From the NCBI GenBank assembly GCA_023053545.1, contig JAKZAN010000002.1:4138375-4202374 (forward strand): a stretch of DNA of 64,000 nt. The letters run 5' to 3'. The notes below the pieces were generated by a model. That model had not been told where the DNA came from, did not search any database, and worked only from the letters and a program-made list of their open reading frames with translations. The stretch is from Lepidurus packardi (taxonomy: Eukaryota > Arthropoda > Branchiopoda > Notostraca > Triopsidae). Numbering within the stretch: the first letter of the stretch is position 1; every line of letters begins with the position of its first letter. Shown piece after piece: positions 61,008-64,000 of the stretch. Position numbers and translations under genes: made by a program.

Positions 61008-61841
61008 ATTGTAATCACAGTATAAAGGTTTACACAGTATGGTAACAGGGGTATCTTCCAATGTTAAGGTTTTCTGACGACCTTCTCGGTCCCCAGAGTA
61101 ATATTCAGGTAAAAGGCCAGAAAATGAAAGGGTACATTCGCAAACCTCTAAGTGCAGTTCAAAAAAGGTCACGACGGTTTACAAAGCGCGTAATTTAGAT
61201 CGCGTAATTGCTTTGAACTATGAAGCTTAAAATAAAAGCTTTAAGCTTAAAATAAAAGATGAATGAACTAGGACAAAGCACAACACGTATACACATTATA
61301 GGCTATTTCGCGTTACCCAGGTTGCACCACGAGGAGGCAGTCTATTTTGCAACCCATACATAGGTGTTTTATAGTATACAGGTTTAACTCCATATACTAT
61401 AAAATACCCATGTATATTAATGTCTATATGTGTTGTTATGACTATTTATGTCTATATACGAGTTATCCATTACATTGGTACTTTGCAACTGTTCCTAAAT
61501 GTTACTAACTTTTGCAAGTTTAGTATTTTTCTTAACACTTTCAAATGCGCGCGTTGCCGGTAGGACCCTACGTCAGCCCAAAACTCTCTAGAGTGCCCGA
61601 GAGAAAGGTCACCAGTCCCCCGTTTTCTGAATGTTTTCTTCTCTTCTCGAACCCTTTTTCTAGTAGATTTGGAATGCCTACTTCTGGGGTAGGATGGGCA
61701 AGTCTGTGAATCCATCCCTCCTATGTTCCTTGTTACCCCCACATCCTCTTGAGACAGAGAAAATCGTCTTAATCCCTTTACATTGGAAGATACGGCCCCT
61801 GTTACCATACTGTGTAAACCTTTATACTGTGATTGTAATTC
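61008..61841. mobile_element. Element with long terminal inverted repeats, about 835 bp
   Basis: The left end (61,011-61,065) reads ATCACAGTATAAAGGTTTAC, then ACAGTATGGTAACAGGGG and GTATCTTCCAATG. The reverse complement of the right end (about 61,780-61,840) reads the same, apart from two extra bases after ACAGGGG. Weaker similarity continues about 35 bp further inward on both sides. Arms of 55-95 bp at this identity indicate a nonautonomous DNA transposon or foldback element. The minus-strand open frame of 112 codons inside (61,470-61,808) starts in the arm and does not resemble a transposase. Exact ends and target-site duplication are unclear because the flanks repeat ATTGTAAT words. Confidence 0.7.
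61357..61415. other. 24-bp-arm hairpin inside the inverted-repeat element
   Basis: ATACATAGGTGTTTTATAGT, then ATAC (61,357-61,380) pairs with 61,392-61,415, whose reverse complement differs at three positions. The loop is 11 nt. A stem this long can form a stable hairpin in RNA or a cruciform in DNA. Confidence 0.6.
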
Positions 61842-63253
61842 TGATTGTAATATTGTGACAGTAATGCATGGGAGGTATAAGTCTAGAGAAAGGTCTGTGT
61901 CTTTTTTAATATTTTTTTAGTACTTTTTTTAGTGTCCCAAGTTTTGAAAAATTGTAAATAAATCATATATCGAAGTAAATCGCAGACAGTTCCCTAGGTT
62001 TTATTATTAAGATATTTATAACAAAATAACTTTTTAAATGATCTCTTTCTGTTTATTTCAAAAATAGTTTTGAAGTTTGTGAAATTAGGATGAGAAATTG
62101 TGCTGCCACTCAGGAAATAACGGTCAGGCATGAAACTGCATAGCTTGTGTACATTTGACGTACATTTGTTGTGTAAATTTGGTGTACATTTTGCCGCATC
62201 CTCATGATAAAGGAATTAGTGCCATCTTTTGACGAAAAATTATACCGAAGCTGACTGCGACCGTTTCTTTGAGCTATTGGTCGAGCCAACCCACTTTGAG
62301 GATAAGGGAGCCAGGAAAAAGCCAACCTAAGACCGCAACCTGCAAGTAGAGTCACCGAGTCCGAGTTGGGGAATGAACGTTTTCTCTGGGTCCATAGTCA
62401 ACTACTTGCAGTTCACCTTGGCCTTAAGCCGTTTATTGATTCTAATCGTGTGCAGATATATGACGCAACATTTTAAGATACCGTAAGCAATGAAGTGCAG
62501 GGAACTGCGGAAATCATTCAACAAGTATGCAACTAGTGTTCACATTGAAAGTTTCGAATTCTGGTAGGAAACAAACCTTTACCAATCAATAATTCATTGA
62601 AATAATAAAAACTGCTTCTCCAATCGAATCGGTACGTGACATATATAAGCAAATACTATGAAAGAATACAAGTTAGAAAGAGTAACAGTTTTTTAAAAAT
62701 CCTATGTACTGCACAGTGCATAAATATATTATACATAGAATAATTAGGCGGATTTCCACACACCGCTTGTACGAAAAAGCCATCTACCTCAACTTATTAA
62801 CACAACTTAAAGTAATCAAAGTTCGTTGACATCAAAACGACTTAGCGAATATTCTTACGACTCGGACATTAAAGCGAAAGTAAACAGAAGAATCCACTAA
62901 AGGAAAACGAAACTTAACCCAGCACGTGTTCCTTTGCTCGACATCTCGTTATAGTTTTCGCTTTCGAAATTTAGATTTTTCAGTATCACAATATTGTTTA
63001 CACTGTATGAAATTATTCTAAAACGCCTGGCGCCCGTTTCGTACTTTGAAAAATTTGAAAATGTGTTAAAAAAATACGAAATATCCAGTAAAATCTAAAA
63101 TTCTAAAATTCACGTAATTATTTCTGACGTATTTGTAAGGGTTTGCAAATAGGAAGCTTTTGTTCGTAATAAGTCTTTTGTATTTTCCGTGTGGATTTTC
63201 AGAACGTCAACAAAATGTACACTGAAATGTGATAAGTGCGTATGTAATGATCT

Positions 63254-63700
63254 AAACAGATGTCATTTGTTTCTTTCTCCAGTACTTCTTTATCCAACTT
63301 CTAATGCCAACTACATCCTTTTATCTTTCAGTAGCAATTTGATCCCGAGTTTGAAGATCAACTAATTTCCTTTATACATTTCTTCCGAAATACTCTTTAT
63401 TTGAAACATTTGTATTCTGTAATAAAAATGTAAGCAATCACATGATCACAGGTGCGTTGGATTCGAAGAGTTCTCGTACACATGGAGAATCTGGGAAATT
63501 GGGACCGCCGAAGCAGTCACGTGGCACATGCCCACCTGTTGAATTGGATCATGTCAATTGAAGGTCCTTATCGTTTATTATGGTAAGATTTACACTCAGA
63601 AAAGCAGGAGCCGTTCTAGGTTGTGAGCTTAATTCATCTTAAAGATGTTTTTTTTTATATATAAAAGTAATAAAAGAGAATATTAAATGCAAGTATAACT
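63254..63700 (+). repeat. Duplicated noncoding block, copy B
   Basis: This is the second copy of the block at 60,357-60,780, about 2.9 kb downstream in the same orientation, with the same order of anchors ending in GTAATAAAAG. Neither copy has a conserved open frame. Confidence 0.65.
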
Positions 63701-63736
63701 TAGGACGTCGCACGTTTCCTTCCAACTCCTCAACAG

Positions 63737-63943
63737 CTTGGAGTTTTCAATTCGGCACTGAAAGAAAAGAAAAAAGTTGCCTGCTTTTATGTAAAACGTG
63801 GAAAAGCTTACCTCAAGCGAACGCTGTTATCTGAGCAAAATCGTAAAGCCCGTTTCCAGCTTTTACAAAAGCGAGCGTATACGGAGTGGAAGGAGCATGT
63901 GCTGTTGAAATCTCATCTCATCACAGGATCCGCTCTATGCTAG
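63737..63943 (+). CDS. Possible terminal exon of an unrecognised gene
   Basis: A pyrimidine-rich tract ending CTCCTCAACAG at 63,736 looks like a splice acceptor and is followed by 68 open codons to a TAG at 63,941-63,943. The translation is basic and helical in character (LKEKKKVACFYVKRGKAYLK, then RTLLSEQNRKARFQLLQKRA) and has no ATG. I recognise no family. An open run of this length can occur by chance, so this is only a candidate. Confidence 0.2.
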   Translation, partial: LGVFNSALKEKKKVACFYVKRGKAYLKRTLLSEQNRKARFQLLQKRAYTEWKEHVLLKSHLITGSALC

Positions 63944-64000
63944 GCTGCCTAGGAGAGCTTTACAGTGCACTCGAGCATTGCAAAGTGATCGGTTTATTGC

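Noticed and set aside
61470-61808. 112-codon minus-strand frame inside the inverted-repeat element as a transposase
   Set aside because: It lacks any transposase motif, and its start lies in the terminal arm.
1-64000. CRISPR arrays, bacterial operon signals, rRNA genes or conserved microRNA seeds
   Set aside because: No regularly spaced repeats, rRNA-like sequence or well-known miRNA sequence was seen; the window is clearly eukaryotic.

Overview
This window is nuclear DNA from an animal, most likely an arthropod and perhaps a crustacean. The evidence is spliced genes with short, AT-rich GT-AG introns (many 50-100 nt), metazoan protein families, an NR1-type nuclear receptor resembling the invertebrate HR96/HR97 group, and a few scattered TTAGG-like words. 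The species cannot be named from sequence alone.

Layout. 1-20,869 is a long stretch with no gene I can support; it holds degenerate tandem repeats, AT-rich blocks, a tRNA-like fragment, an inverted repeat and candidate TATA promoters. 20,870-38,973 (minus) is a complete gene for the giant E3 ubiquitin ligase UBR4/Pushover, with about 24 small exons plus one 8.6-kb internal coding exon. 39,561-41,307 (plus) is COPS3/CSN3, a COP9 signalosome subunit, divergent from UBR4 across a 587-bp spacer that contains an inverted-repeat element. 41,417-42,955 (minus) is a very tight head-to-tail trio: AROS/RPS19BP1, then DPM2, then a nicotinamide riboside kinase, with only 23 and 52 nt between coding regions. 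43,220-45,019 (plus) is synaptogyrin, divergent from AROS over 264 bp. 45,020-55,620 is another stretch without a supported gene. 55,653-59,642 (plus) is a two-coding-exon nuclear receptor with a DNA-binding domain, a ligand-binding domain and a long low-complexity C-terminal tail. 59,643-64,000 holds a roughly 430-bp duplicated noncoding block, a CCAAT/TATA cluster, an element of about 835 bp with long terminal inverted repeats, and a possible unrecognised exon at the right edge.

How the genes relate. UBR4 (ubiquitin ligation) and COPS3 (cullin deneddylation) are both ubiquitin-pathway genes and share a divergent promoter region. The AROS-DPM2-NMRK trio is packed like an operon or overlapping transcription unit, although its products (nucleolar/SIRT1 regulator, ER mannosyl-donor synthase subunit, NAD precursor kinase) act in different compartments. 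AROS and SIRT1 do connect to NAD metabolism, so a link with NMRK is conceivable but is only inference. Synaptogyrin and the nuclear receptor appear to be independent units.

The observations most worth follow-up are the operon-like trio, the apparent frame break in UBR4 near 37.8 kb, the 8.6-kb UBR4 exon, the receptor's unusual tail, and the duplicated and inverted repeat families. All gene models were built by reading splice sites and translations by eye; none was tested against transcripts or databases.
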